This document shows positions 33,301 to 46,819 of a stretch of 64,000 bases of DNA, piece after piece. The translations under genes and the position numbers were made by a program. How positions within the stretch are numbered: position 1 is the stretch's first letter; each line of letters starts with the position of its first letter. The notes beneath the pieces are model-generated. The model saw only the letters and a list, made by a program, of their open reading frames with translations, did no database searches and was not told the origin of the DNA. This DNA is from Plasmodium coatneyi (Eukaryota > Apicomplexa > Aconoidasida > Haemosporida > Plasmodiidae): contig NC_033566.1 in the NCBI RefSeq assembly GCF_001680005.1, positions 1,426,001-1,490,000 on the forward strand. The letters are read 5' to 3'.

Positions 33301-36300
33301 TAGCAGAAATAGGGTACAACAGAAAAAACGATTATGTGTGCATAAGAGTAGAATCCCAGGATGAGGACGTCATTACAGAGAACGTGAAAATTTACTTAAA
33401 GAGTAAAAGCCAAGAGGATGGATTCAAAGGTGACTGGGGAGGGGCTGCCTGTAACAGTTGTATAACTAGCGAAAGCGTAAAAAATGGTGAGAATATCTCT
33501 GCACAAGTGAATATTGGGCAGGTCAACAATTTGGCCGTTTCGCACGATAATGTGGGAATATGTATCTTCAAAAAGGGGAGCAAAACGGAGGAAGGTATTA
33601 TCAGGGGGGGGCATTTAGAAAAAGGGGGGAAAAAGAGCGACGAAGAAATATCATGCACACAACCTACCGGCAAAGGTAAAGGGCTGCTACCCTCCCGTGA
33701 GACGTGCATGGGGGTAGGCCAGGCACATGAAACACACCCCTCAAAGCGACTCCAATCGAGGTTAAGAGAGAATAATAACACACCGCAAAAACTTGGGGGG
33801 AGAAAAAGCGGTGCACGTAAAAAGAGTAGCACCATTTGTGGAGACGAACAAAGCAGTAAGAGGGGAAGCCATTTTAAGGCAACCCAGATATGTGGGAAGA
33901 ATTTCCCTCGAAGGAAGCATAAAATGGTGAGGAAAAATAACATGTATAATTTCTGCTCCAAGTACAAGAGGAATTACAACCTAAGTTTGGATAACCGCAA
34001 GGTGAAGGGAAGAAAAGTGGCAAGCGATGGAAGAAAGAACGAACAGGTGGATACACATGCAGAGAGGGGCTTCTCAGGTGAAGAGATCATTGTAGGGGGG
34101 GAAGCATATCGTGGTGGTCAGCAGGGAAACGTCTTTTCCAATGAAGGGGTAGCCGATCAATTGTGCAGTGGGAAAAAAAGGAAAATTGGTAAAGTGCTTA
34201 TAAATGCTACCACGCCCAGTCGGCTTTTGAAGAAAAAAAAAATGCAACCAAGTTTGCCTGTAAAGAGTCATTCCCCTGGAAAATTGAAGGGCAGGGTGGG
34301 GAAGTCTAGGGGCGGTGAGGGGCGCAGGAGAAGAAAAGGAAAAGAGTTAAAAGGGGGGGATGCGTGTGGTGTAGTGGTGTCCCAGGTGGAAAAAGTGGTA
34401 GAATCGTCATCCCAGAAGGAAGAAGTGGTAGACGTAACAGACGTAGCAATCGCGGCAGGCGCACCTGCTGCTAAAGACGCGGAATGCGTCTTCCGCGAAC
34501 ACGAGTGGATGGGCCTGATCCTGCAGATAATAGACAACGATAATTTCGAGCTAGCCGAAAAGTTGATGCTCTTGATTTTCGAGAAGGAGGAGGAGTTATA
34601 CAAACAGTTCGTAGACGTGGAGAGGAGTGACGCGAGCACGTGCGCCGATTTTTCTCCTCTCGGCCAAGCAGACGAACCGAACCCAGCAGACGAGACAAAC
34701 GGAATGGACGAACCGAAGAAGAGGAAAAAGGAAGTGTCTGATTACATGGAGCAGATTGTGCACAGCTGCCCAGCAGATTGGCCCCTCCTAGACATAGCCA
34801 TACTGATAATCGTCTCTCAAATAGTATGCCACATTTTTACGCATAACAAATGGAAGTACTTTTTTCAAAGCTGTGTTTTATTTGAAAAATTCTGCATTCC
34901 CATTTTGTTGAACTCGTCTATAATTAATGCAGAGAGAAATGGAACCCTCATCCTGATGTTTGAGCACGACTTCTTCTGCAAAATATTGGTCACTGGGAAT
35001 GAAGGGAAGCTATCCGCCGCTGCGATGAAATACCGCTGTGAGTACTTAAAGAATGACCACGTGGGGAAGGAAAGGACCATTTTGGATGTGATTTTCCTGG
35101 CCTTGGCTTCCTACATTACCGTGAGCCAAAACTTAAATGAGTATGTGGAAAAGAACAACCTTGCGTACTATTTGGACTTGTTTCGCAAGAGAGCCCGTGA
35201 AGGGGGGGTCGAGGAGGAGAGGCGGAAAAGGAGAAAGAGGAAGCTGTTTCGGGGGAGCAGTCAAATGAGGAGAAGCCACCAAAGCGGGGATGGTCATCAC
35301 CGAAGGAGGCCTAGTAACAACTCCAATTACACCGCAAAAAAGCAGCGATTTTCCGAGCCCCTGCACCAGAACAAGCGAAAGGAAGAGCAATATCTTTATG
35401 AACAAACAAAGAGAAGAAGAATGACGTACGAGAAAAATGTGAAAAGGAGGCTGAGCATTCTGAGGACAGCCAAATGTATTATATCAATGGATAAGCACTC
35501 GATGCGTCGAAGGAGTGCCTGTCCTAACGCGTTGCATGGGAAGGAAATTCCCAAGGAAGACAGTGAAAACCAGCAGGAGGATAATAAAACGGGCAAATTC
35601 TTCCTCTTTAGGAATAAAAAAATTGAGACCATTGTGCAGTACCATACTAGGAGCCACTTAGAAAAAATGTTGTGTCATATTGTTATCGAAATATTTAATT
35701 TGGTGTATGCGTTTGGGGAGTACTCCGTGGAGAATGTGCTCATCATTCGGAAGTTTTTCCGCGTGTTTCTAAACTTTGCGCAGAAGAGATTCATCGGCTT
35801 GTCCGTGCGTGCACACTCTCGGGGAAGTAGCGAGGTCGGGGGCGACTTGGACAGCGAACAACACGCTAGCACAAGCACTATGACTACTTCTTCCTTTGCC
35901 GCGAATGTGCGCGCAGTGGTGCCCCCGCCCCAGCGGATATATGACAACTACTACAACGTGTGGATTTGGGTGGAAAGAATTTTTTCACAAAACTTTTACG
36001 AGCTGAACAATTTGTTGTATAATGTAGACCTGGAGAAAAACAACCTGGTGGGCGACAACAATCTAAGTGCCAACTATGCAAAGATAGAAACGATTAGTAA
36101 AAACGTGAAAAGGTTTTCCGCGTTGCAGAGGCGGAACTGTTCCGTGTTGAGGAGGTACTGGGCGACCTTCGGGTCCAAGGAGGGAATTGCAACAAATGGT
36201 GAAAGAGACGTAATTGGGGTAGTTAGCGATGGTGGTGAGGGAGGGAGCACAACGGTACCAGGGTCACCTATGGATACATCCATGGAAGAAATACCCCCCG

Positions 36301-39300
36301 GTTTGGTGTCCCACGAGTGGCTCCCGAACGGGGGGATGGACAAGGAAAACTTGCGCAAACATCGAATCCTCTGCAAACTCGAAAAAAGGGACCACTCGAA
36401 GGACAGGCTGACCTTCCACTTCTTAAGTGCAGTTGAGTGCATCTATCATGTGTACCACTCGATGGAGGAAATTCCGTCTTTTCTTCATTTAAAAAAGGAG
36501 AGAAAATATTTTTCAAACTATATGGGTAGTAGCGAAACGGAAAATGGGAGAGGATCAACGGGGATACCTTTTTTGAATGGACCCACAAGTGAGCATTTTG
36601 ATGGGAGTAGAAGTTATTCTGGTCCAAGTCAAGATATGTTACTTCTGAACCGTCAAATTGATAGTAGTAATAAGTACGGGAGTGGGGTGAATGCCCCGTT
36701 GGAGGATAAGACCGATCACTGGATTAGACAGCTAAAGAGGAGGCTAAAAATATACGACATACAGTGGCATGAGGAATATGAAAAGCAGTACGTAAATTTG
36801 GCTAGCTCGATGAAAAAGTTAAAAAAAAAATTTAAAGAAAAAAATTTATTTTGTAAAATGATGGAGAGTGATGTAAATTCCATTTGGCTAGACAAGAACC
36901 AGGTGTATCTCCAATACATCCAGATAATGATAAATTGTATGTTTGTTTTAGGATGTTCCTATGATGAGATTTTCCAGTTCATAAAAGGGAACTATGGCTT
37001 TGTGTTTAACATGGTGGAGGAGATTCGCAGAAACTTGGCTGGGTGCACGAGTCAACCTGAGGGGGGAAGGAGAAAGTTCCAAGACGACAACTTTCTACTC
37101 ATGGCATGGGAAATCGCCAACTTTTATTTTTGCATTTTATATTACAAATTTGAGTTGAAGGAAATTTTGCAAGAATTACTAAAGTGGATTTCTATTTTTA
37201 GTGAAATGGAGGAGGGGGACCGGCTTGGCGGTTCCTTGCTGACGTACAGGCAACGATGCGTATCCTACGCCGCACACATTTTAATCTTCCTCAATGAGTA
37301 TACCTGCGCGAAGAGGGTGCTGAAGCAGTTCTCGCAGGAGTTCCTACCAAATGTGCGGCAAGGTCAGCGAGAAAATGGCAGACCATTAAATGACAAACCG
37401 GTCCAACCCCCCTACATCGATGAACGCAGACCAGCCACCGTTGCCAACTGCGAAAGAACAGCCCTGCACGCGCACACCATCAACAAGTGCTACCTCTACG
37501 ACAAGTGGATCAACTTCATGATCAGGAAGTACAACCGTCTGATTCCCTTCCTCCTGAAAAAAAAAAATATCGTGAAGCTAATTCTTTTTAACAATAAAAA
37601 TGTAAAAATATTGCTGAAGAAGAAAAAAGAAAAAGTGCTCACAAAAAAAGTGATGAGTAAAATGCGGCAACTGCAGAAAGTTGTTTTGTCTCTTTATTGT
37701 CTCTGCGTTAAGTTGTACAAGAGCTATTACGACCACGCGTCCTTTTTGCATTTCAAAACGGCACAGCAGTTGTTGGTCGCTTCGAAGTACTTGGGCATTC
37801 ATATTAAAGAGAGGGAAGTGGTGACGCCTTATTTCCCATCGGAGGGTGCAGATGGAACTGAGGTGAAAATGGGAAAAACGCTTCTCAACGGGTTACCCTA
37901 CCATGGGGCTTCAAACAACTTTCTAAATACAGATGGTGAAGGGAATTTATTTTCTGGGTGCTCCTTCGGCGATGCGATGGGTAGATCCCCTGCAGGAGGT
38001 CTTGCAGCTGCCGAATGGGCTTCCCCTGGGTTGTATTTGCATACGGAGAGTAGTAGTTCCCACGTTAGTCCTCATTTGGGGAAACCCGACCTGGACGAGG
38101 ACAACCAAAACAACGATGACATGTTCTATCTTCACGCACTTGTTCTGAGCATACAGATACAGTACACCCTCTCTGTGTGTATCATAATCTGCGCAGATTT
38201 GTTCATCTCCCCGGCTAAGTTAAACCGACTTGCGGGGGGAAGGCGATCCAATAAAGACCCACCTGCAGGGAGCAAGCCGAAGCATCATCATCCCCCCTAT
38301 GTCAGATCATTATTTAACTGCAAAATTTTGCGCAAACATTACAGAGTTATAAACGGGCACGACTTTTCCAAAAAGAAAAGTAGCAATGATGCAAAACGGA
38401 GGAGGAAGAAAAAGAAGAAAGGAAAACAGCTCGTGCGTTGTGGTGGTTTGGGCCTGTCTGGTCATATGCACATGTACTACGTTAACTATGTTGATAAAAG
38501 GGTCAGCAAAGGAAACCAGGGGGAGGCCTCCTCATCCGGGGTGGAGTTACAAAAGGATAAAAAAGTTACCTACGGTGTTCAGCACGCAGGTAAGTTGTGT
38601 GACCATTGGAAGGTGTCACACGTAGGAGACAGCTCCAAAAATTCACCCACCGACTGTTGGCAGGACCACCCGTGGACCAATCAGCCAGACCGGGACTGCC
38701 TCTCTGACGTCGTAATGGAAAAAACGCATAACCCTCTGGAGGGGGAAGGGGCGTCTCCAGTGAGCGGCTGGTCCAGTGGCCACCTGAATGGCTACCTTAG
38801 TGAGTGCCTGCCTGGTCGCCATGAAAATTTCAAGAGGTCAATTTTGAAAAAAAGGGGAAACAACCTGAACGTCCGTGATGGAAAGTCAAAGCAGAACGGG
38901 GATGACTGCACAGTGCGGATGAACGGGACAGATCCTGTAGACGCAAGAAACGCTTATCACATTCTAGTGCAAATTTCGACGTGGTTAAGTAAAAACTCCG
39001 CTGCGCAGCTCGCGTGGATCGGTCAGGTAAGTAGCATCCCCCGTTTGTACGCCGACGTGTGTATTCCTACCTTTATCGGCACTTCCATTTGTTGTATTTT
39101 TCCTCCTTCGCAGAAGCTTTTTAAGATGTGCCTTCCGGAACTGCTGTGCATCGTCCTGGCGCTACAAGCTAACATGTTCATGGGAAAGAACATTTTGACG
39201 GTAAGAGAGGGGTATAGCCCGTGGGTATGTGAATACGTGGGGGGAGCGTCATACCCCGTTTCTGCCGTCGGGCCGCGTATCCCTGCGTCTCTACGCTTGG

Positions 39301-39612
39301 TTCCATTTGCCCATCTCTGCCTGTATATGCTCCTCCCCGCAGAACATAAAACGAATCGACCGCATACTGAAGCTATGCGCCGAGAGCCCGCAGCTGGTTT
39401 ACTTCGCCGCAGAGTCATTGAAAAACCACAGAAGTAAGACAAATCGGAAGACATACAAAAATTACTTTAGCATAGGTAAAAGGTACAAGGAAATTTTTAT
39501 GAAGAGAAAAAGGGACGTCATCGACTCGAAGGAAGAGCTCTTCCAACTGTGTCGGCATTTTTTACCATGCGATGGGGTGGACAAGGGAAACAACCACAAC
39601 GGTGCAGTTTGA
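30345..39612 (+). CDS. Very large conserved Plasmodium protein, unknown function
   Basis: Exons 30345-39026, 39114-39200 and 39343-39612 join in phase 0 to give 3012 aa. The 87-nt first intron is stop-free and in frame, so translation of the unspliced reading also continues to 39437. Residues 1-1350 are basic, serine/asparagine-rich low complexity with a later acidic part and a lysine-rich, nuclear-looking stretch. From about residue 1385 (EWMGLILQIIDNDNFELAEKLM) the protein turns helical and more conserved-looking, broken by inserts, and continues to the C-terminus (NIKRIDRILKLCAESPQLV). I recognise no catalytic motif. The helical part may be a repeat scaffold, but I cannot name a family. 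By gene order it should equal the P. falciparum gene next to CDC48 on the side away from ACS12. Confidence 0.85.
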
Positions 39613-40087
39613 TCAGGGGGGGGATAAGTCGGTATGTTATCTGGATGGCCGTCCATATGTGATCTACAGACGGACGCCCATCTCATCTGACGTTTTTTGG
39701 CCTCTCCTTCTTTACCGTTTTTTTTTTTTTTTTTTTTTGTGCTAGCTTTACTTTTCAATACGTGTACCCATTTGCAATTAAACTGCCGTTCGAATTAATT
39801 TTTTTTTAAAATGGCGAAAATAACTTTTCGGCCATGCTGATTCTGAAGAGGTGACTCCACGGGGGAGCGGTCGGGAGAAACAGTAATGAAGCGGTAACAT
39901 GGGGCAAATTCATCTGTCGCACGAGTCGGTTGGAAGAAATGCGTACTACGCCAGGAAGAGGAAGGAAAAGCAAGGACAAAAAAATGGGCACAAAAAAAGT
40001 GGGAAAATAACACGCACCCGTGTCACGCATAAGGTGGTGCGTCTATGATGGTCTCCCCGAATGAGCCACACACACACACACATATAC
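39613..40087. other. Convergent intergenic region
   Basis: About 475 bases between two convergent stop codons, with a T run near 39718-39738 and a short (CA)n tract ending near 40082. No gene is supported; it likely contains both polyadenylation regions. Confidence 0.6.
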
Positions 40088-43000
40088 TTAGCTGCTGCTC
40101 AGAACCACGTCGAAGAGGTAGTTCTTGATTAACCCCAATTCGTCGTCCATCTTGTTCAGACTGCTATCCACAAGAATAGGGAAGAGCTTCTGCGAAAGGG
40201 CGTTGCACATCCTCTTGTTCGCAAAGTGGATGCCAGCGTGCATCAAATGGAACGAAGTGGATTCGCTTTCCTTGCTGGTGGGTTCATTAAACAAGGGAAT
40301 CACTTTCGCAAGGTATTCATTCTTTTTGGAAAAATCTTTCTCATTTTTTATTTTCTTTAATAGGTCATCTTCTGATATATCATCTGTGCTGTATTCGCTG
40401 TCCAGGGGGGGCTCCTTGTCGCCGTAAGTGGGGTGAGCACTCAACCAGTTGCCTCCACTAGAAGGGTTGCCTAAAAGGCTTTTTAACGAAGAAAGCTTTA
40501 CGCTTGGTGCACTTTTCTGCCCATATGATGGAAGCGCATTTGTTCTGTTCTGCTTGAAGTACGGAGAGAGGAGATGTGCAAAATACAACTCGAGTAAAAA
40601 AAAGGAACTGGAGAATATCTTGACCTCCATATTTTTTAACAGAAAATAAATGAACGCTTCACAGTGCTTCATTCCACCTTGCTTGTAAATATTGTAGAGG
40701 ACCGTTTCGAATATGTGTCCTCTGCCAAGCTGGCCATTTTTTAAATCGTTGAAAATTTCTTTCCTCACTTTTAGGAGTTTCCTTTTGGAAAAGTAAGAAT
40801 CTAACTGTTCATAGAATTTGCTCCTTTCTTCATTTGAAATATGAACTTGAATGTCCCTATTGAATGGATCTTTCGTTGGTTCGTCCTTATGAGGGGGAAG
40901 CGTCTTCTTCTTAGATTCGTCATTTGACTGCGCTTTACCGTTTGGGCCTTCTTCCTCACTAAGGAATATCCCTTTTATATCGCGCAAGAAACCCTGCTTA
41001 CGCTCAATTTTTTTTATAATGCGCTCACACTGACGGTCAGATAATTTCTTATGTTTGTAAAAGTCAAAATCTTCGCAATGGAAATGGTGGTGAAATTCAT
41101 TTTTGTTCCTTTTTGGTATTTTTTTTTTTTTTTTCTTTTCCTCTTCATCGTCTTCTTCCCTCGCTGCGTCTGCATCCTCCCCGATGGCACTATCACGTAA
41201 GAACAAAACTTTGTCCACCCCCTTGTCGTAATAGCACTCCTTCTTCCTTGAACCCACTTTGGGACTTTCCCTTTTCTCTATAGAATGCACATTCAGGTGA
41301 TTCAAAAAATCTTCACAGAAGTATATCCCACTTTTTATTAACTTGTTGAACGATTCCGGTACCTCATTCACAATGAAGCTTTCATCCTCGTATACTTTCG
41401 CGCTTCTTCGAATGCATCTGTACAGATGGTGCCGTTCTTTGGCTAGTTGGTTCTTTCGAACCCTCTCATGGGCCTCATGATCATCCTTCACAGGGGATTG
41501 TTCACACGTTTTATCCATCTCGATATTTACGCCACTTTGTTGGCCCACAACACATGTGGCTTCCTTCCCTGGAAGTAGTATCACCTCCTTGTCTGTACTT
41601 TTCACATTGCCATCGACAGCTTCCCCCTCACTGGGATTAACCTTACTGCGAAAAAGGTCAAAGAAGCCTTCCTTCTTATTCTCCCCAATCGGTTCGTTAC
41701 CCTTGGTTGGATCCATCTTGTTGAGGGTCACCCTCTCCTTGACTTTGAATATATTAAACACATTGGAGGAGACCGGTTCGTGCACCTCTACCACGTCCTG
41801 TTTCAAATCTGGGAGGACAGTCACTTCTTTCATTCCGCAATCGTTCGCATCTCCATCCTCCACTGCATTGGTAGAAAAATCCGTGTTGTCTACCAACTTG
41901 TACTTGTCTAAATATTCTACTACTATTTTGTGGTTATCTTGAAGAGCAAAGAAAACGCAGGGATTTTTCAAAAATGGCACATTCCCTATTTTACTCTTCC
42001 TATAAATTTTGTCCTCATATTTGGTATACATAAACAGGGACAGAAAAAAAGTTTCCGATTCTCGCGTGTTTATTTTGTATCCTTCCATTACGCTCAAGAA
42101 CTTTAATCCACTGGACTTGTCCCACTCTGCCATATTGGGGTCTGCCCCCACCGGCTGAGCAGCGCTTCCCTCAGAAGTAATATTCCCATTTCTTGTGTAA
42201 ACGACCGCCTCACACGACTCAGAAGAAATGGCTACAACGGTTTGCCACTCGCTTATGTAAATACATTTGACAAAATTTTTTTCAAAATTTTGGAAATCAA
42301 AATCATTCGTGGAATATGTGACTTTCTTTATTTTGTCCTCTTCTATCTGCAGGTCATACATAATGGTGGTTAGCTCCTCTTCGTATTTGTACAAAACCAT
42401 GAGAAAGATTGTCCTCATGTTTTTTTCGGCTTCTAAAATTTTTGCGCACATTATATTGCATTTATCATGGGAAATGTCAATTTCTTCACTTATGTTACTC
42501 AAATCGTATGTGTTACTTTTTTGGGAATCCTTCAAAATGAACACTTGTTTATTTGAGTACGTGAAGAGGAACACTCCGTTTTTCTCATCAATGTTGTTCA
42601 CTCGGTCCGTCCACTCTTGGCACTCGTACAGCTGCTTGTTCTTCATGAGGTGCACTCGTTCATCGGTGCTTAGAACTAGGAACAAGTGGTCATCTTAGGG
42701 GGAAAGGGGGGGGCAGAAAAGTGTGCAGCGGAGCATATTAAAACGTTACATGTAAGGGTAGAGGGGTACATGCGAACACTGCAGATGCGCTTATGCAGTA
42801 CCTATATACTTGAGCCCCCGCACGGGGACGTCCACCCGGCAGTGGAGCTTCACCTTCTCGCTGCCATAGTCAAACACGTAAATATTCTGCTGGTCCGTGT
42901 AGAAAAAGGCCTGCGTGTCCGTTTTGTTGTTCTCAATTAAGAGGACATTTTCCTCGAAGGGCTGGGATTTTATGTTTATTTTGTCACTACTGTCCTTGCT

Positions 43001-43246
43001 GTTTTCATTGTCAATTTTGTACAGAAAGTCAGACAGGGAAAAAACGTTTAAATTTTTATTAAAAATGTAGAGGCCCTTCTGTTTGGCATTACTTATTGTG
43101 AAATTGCTGTTCGGAAGTTTTTTTTCTTCGCAGGAGAATTTTTCATTTCGTTTCTTTTCCTCCTCCACCATGCAGAAGCAGGACCCATGTTGGAGTTTGA
43201 AGTACTCCGGTTCTTCGATAAACTCAATTTCGTTGATTTCTACCAT
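40088..43246 (-). CDS. Conserved protein with propeller-like N-terminus, unknown function
   Basis: Exon 1 is 43246-42802 and exon 2 is 42693-40088 (phase-1 intron, 108 nt), giving 1016 aa. The first 330 residues alternate short hydrophobic strands with polar turns (GLYIFNKNLNVFSL, AFFYTDQQNIYVFDYG, HLFLVLSTDERVHLMK, VFLFTYSNKQVFIL), the look of a beta-propeller, loosely like the N-domain of Nup214/Nup159. That comparison is only a hint, because no FG repeats are present. A charged low-complexity middle with an acidic/lysine run (about 500-560) leads to a helical C-terminal third. No membrane segment is seen. It is likely a scaffold or nuclear pore/traffic component, but I cannot assign a function. 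Confidence 0.8.
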
Positions 43247-44093
43247 TTTGTCATTGTAGCTGTGGGTGAGGGAGAACTACGCGGAGGGGAGGCTGCGATC
43301 CGCGGGAATATAAATGATAATACATTTCTTCGTCTCATTTCAAAGGTGTTAAAACAATGTAGCCTCCTTTTTGCAGTCTTTGCATTTTCCACCCCTCCTA
43401 GCTGTTTCTATTTTTTTTTTTTTTTTTCAAAATTATATGAACAGGTCGGGCAGCTGCGCTCATCCGTGTTCATTTTTTTTTTCCAAAGCGCAGTTTCTCC
43501 TTTCACAAAAAGGAGGTTTAATCAACTCACTCGCACGGTAGTAGCCCAGTAGCGACAGTAGTGCGCATATTTATGTAAATATATGTACCTCCGAGTTCGC
43601 GGCAGATTCTCAGCTTGCATAAAAACCGGGATTATACTTTACAAAAAAAAATAAAATTAAAAGCAAATCTTCTCTTTGCTAGCCAAAAAGGGGAAATCAA
43701 AGGTGTTGCAAAAAAAATATGAACAGGTCAGCCATTTCTAAAAAAAAATATTCAAAAAAAAAAGATAAATAAAAATAAGCTAGCTAGCGAGCGTGTAGGC
43801 AGCTAAGCCTAACGAACGAATAAAAAGGCGACACTGGCACCTATACGAAGGGGCGAAAAAATAAAATTTCCGTGGGGAATAAATTTACGCCAATTGGGAT
43901 ATCGCTAAGGTCATCTACAACGTATTTATGCAATAGTGCATAAGCATAATCTATGTACAAGTGTGGATGATACGTAGAGGGGTACACACGTACACATGTA
44001 CACATTCGCACATGCTGTGCATTCGTGTGTAAATGCCTCTCCCCCCCCGGGGGGTAGATACTCGACAAGGAGAAAAAATGCGCCACTCGGGGG
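43247..44093. other. Intergenic region upstream of the propeller-like gene
   Basis: About 850 bases with no supported gene between two minus-strand genes. It is A/T-homopolymer rich (43401-43430, 43640-43770). It probably contains the promoter of the gene starting at 43246 and the 3' UTR of the gene ending at 44094. Confidence 0.6.
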
Positions 44094-45434
44094 TCACTTC
44101 TTCACATGGTATACATAATTGACATTCTGGGAGGGCAACAGAAAAAAATTGCCACTACTCTCATAGTAGTTACAAAAGTAGTCCAGGAGATAGCAAGCAG
44201 ATAGGGCATCCTTCCTGCCTGCACATTTTTTGTTGTAAAATTTTGAAAATAAAGTATTATTCTGATCCTTCACTGTGGTCACCATATTTTTTAATGAGAA
44301 GTTTAAATAAGTGTCCGTTTTGTTTTCCATGTTTGGGTTTTCTTTGCTCGACATAATATAATATTTTTCCACAAAATAATTTTGTTGTTTTTTATAAATA
44401 TTGCTACTTTTGAACGTGATCAATTCGTTTTTCACCACGAAGGGAATTCTTCTTGTGCTGTTCCCCAGAGGAGGTTTTCTCTCGCCATTCACCTCGTTCA
44501 TAAAATAGCACAGGTGTCTGCCCATGTCATTTGCCAGCATGTTCATGTGCGGTCTGTAAAAAGTAAAAAATTTCGCCCGCACATACGTGAATGTGTGCAT
44601 GTGTATATATTAGCGTGGTATATGCAAGTGTGCTTCAGGAGGACTTGAACGAATGGGCATTCTCTGTGGCCCCTACGCGACACGTTAGGAACGGTATCGT
44701 TATCCCCGTGCACTGATTTACCCGTTGCATCCGATGAGAACGATCACATTGCTGTTATATATGCATTCGAACAGGTAATGGAAAAAGGAAAAAAAATTAT
44801 AAATGTAGCCATTATAGTACTGAGCATAAAACAGAATAACATTTTCCTTCAGGGGTACGTTAAACTCCTTGTTGTAAATTAAGTGCCTATATCTTGAGGT
44901 GATTTTCTCGTATATATATTTGTTCTTACATCGCACACACAGGCCTATATTCGGGGAGTGGGTTTTGCGGAGGTGCTAGGGAGCCAAGTATGCAATTGGG
45001 AAAGCACACATTCACGTGGTGACCTGAATACGCGACTACATATGCATGACGCTCTTTCTACGCTGACGCGAACGCGTCATTTGTCTGCTTGTCTTACCCA
45101 TGAAACTATAGCCGTAGTCAACTGACACGATGTTGTAGTTGCTAAGCGGGAGGTTCCCAATTTCGAGAACGCCGTCGTCCAAGTTTACACGCGAAATATT
45201 TAAACTGCTTGGGACGTGCACATTATAGTTAAGCGTGCTTCCATAGACTTCCTCCTTATGCGTATTGTTTTGCATATTTCTTTGCGTACTTTTCCTTAGT
45301 CGATAAGTGGGAACAACTTTTACATACATCACAGTGGCACGTGGGCATCTGTTTACGACCCTTCCATTGCTTCCCACTGCACCTTTGCGGAAAATGATAC
45401 ACAACACCGTGATGTAGAAGACGATCCTTTTCAT
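44094..45434 (-). CDS. Secreted protein with apicoplast-type leader, unknown function
   Basis: Exons 45434-45098, 44944-44722 and 44553-44094 join in consistent phase to give 339 aa. The N-terminus MKRIVFYITVLCIIFRKGAVG is a signal peptide. It is followed by about 40 residues rich in arginine, lysine and asparagine and free of acidic residues, the pattern of an apicoplast transit peptide. The mature part has short blocks such as VSVDYGYSFMG, LFYAQYYNGYIYNF and IVLIGCNGPHMNMLAND. I do not recognise a family. One internal hydrophobic aromatic stretch (about 150-185) could be membrane associated. The start codon lies only six bases after an upstream in-frame stop that ends the small ORF described next. 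Confidence 0.75.
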
Positions 45435-45440
45435 CGTCTC

Positions 45441-45901
45441 TTAGGCATTTTTTTTCTCATTTAACTGGACGCTCCTCGGAATGAATGCCAAAACGCTTTT
45501 TATATCTGCGGGGGGAGGGGGGGAGAAACAATATGTTTCGGTTGCGCTATGCGTGGAGATACACGTGGTAACATGTGCTGAAAAGGCACACCTGCGGGGG
45601 CCCAACTTTAAAGGCCACTCCTTACTCATATTTTCCTTCAAATCTTGGTAATTCCTCTTTTTCGGGTTAATGCTGACTTTTTCACCTGCACATGGTCATG
45701 CGAAGTTCAAAAAAGGGGGGTACATTAGAGCATACGTACGGTAGGAAGTCGATACGGAGGAATCTTCTCACGCGAAAATACACACCCGCACACGCTTCTA
45801 TATATGTGAGCATGTGTGCGTTTACCGTTCATTTGCTTACCTGATTCGTTGGGGGGGGTTGCCTTAACAACTTCCTCCTTCTTCTGTGCGTCCCTGTTCA
45901 T
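45441..45901 (-). CDS. Small three-exon ORF abutting the secreted-protein gene
   Basis: Three exons (45901-45841, 45685-45626, 45505-45441) with good GT..AG borders join in phase to encode 61 aa, from MNRDAQKKEEVV to SVQLNEKKNA. An in-frame stop precedes the ATG. The ORF ends in TAA and, two codons later in the same frame, the ATG of the 339-aa secreted protein follows. Two independent genes are rarely this close in Plasmodium. It may be an upstream ORF on the same mRNA, the first part of an alternatively spliced longer protein, or a chance set of splice signals. Confidence is therefore low. Confidence 0.4.
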
Positions 45902-46819
45902 TGGTGGGGGCTCTCAGAATAGCAGCTGCGATTGGAGGTGCCGCTGTGGTAGCGGTTGCAACAACTGCTGCAACTACTTCTGCAACTACTGCCGTGATTA
46001 CTGACGTGACTACGGCTACGATCAAGCTCACCCCCGCAGGTGCCCCCGTGCCTGCACAGTTATAGCTGCAATTTCGTACAACGGCATACGCAGTAGATTT
46101 TTACTTTTTTTTTTTTGTTGTTATTTTTGGGGCTCCTTTCTGCGTTTACATTCACCAAGACTATGCGACTTAGCAGAAAGCTCCTCGCCCGTATGGAAGT
46201 GTGCGTTTATCCTTTCAGAAAAAAGAAGAAAAAAAAAAAAAAAGTAAAAACGGAAAATAATTGTAACGCGAAGTTGTAAAAAAAAATAGGCAAAAAGGGG
46301 CAGAAAAGGACCGCAGAAGGGCAACAGAAACGCGCGAAGTTGCAAAAACGTAAAGGTGGGGCAAAATGTACCGAGCGGACACCCAAGGCACGCCAAAAAA
46401 AAATTTTTTTTTTTTCGTAACGACTTTCCCCCGTGTAGTTGTTAGGAAAGGAAGAAAAAGGCAAAAGAGAAATAGAAACAAGCAAAAATAAAAGCGAATA
46501 AAAAAAAAAAAAGAAACAGGGCTGAAACATAATTTACGAACGTGAATGCAAATGCGCATAGTAGCATGTAATTCCCACGCACATTGTGCCACGTTGAGAA
46601 GACGAGGAAGCAAACATAGAAAAATGGGAAGAAAGAAAAAAACGCATTTGACTCACCATGAATGTCTCCAAAATAGCACTTAAACAACACAGCATAGAAT
46701 ATGCATACCAAGTTGACTTTTTCATGTCCTGTAATTTGGGTATGCCTGTATGTCAATGTTTTAAAGAGTTTGTAAAGTTTTGTTGAAAAAAAGGAATTTT
46801 TTTTTTTTCCGTTGCGAAA
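45902..46819. other. Divergent intergenic region before the CLEC16A gene
   Basis: About 900 bases. Positions 45920-46030 hold a degenerate triplet-like repeat (gtagttgca / gttgttgca on the minus strand) that reads as a Val/Ala-rich frame without a start. The rest is A-rich homopolymer sequence, and the open frames on the minus strand there are low complexity. It is probably a bidirectional promoter. Confidence 0.55.
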
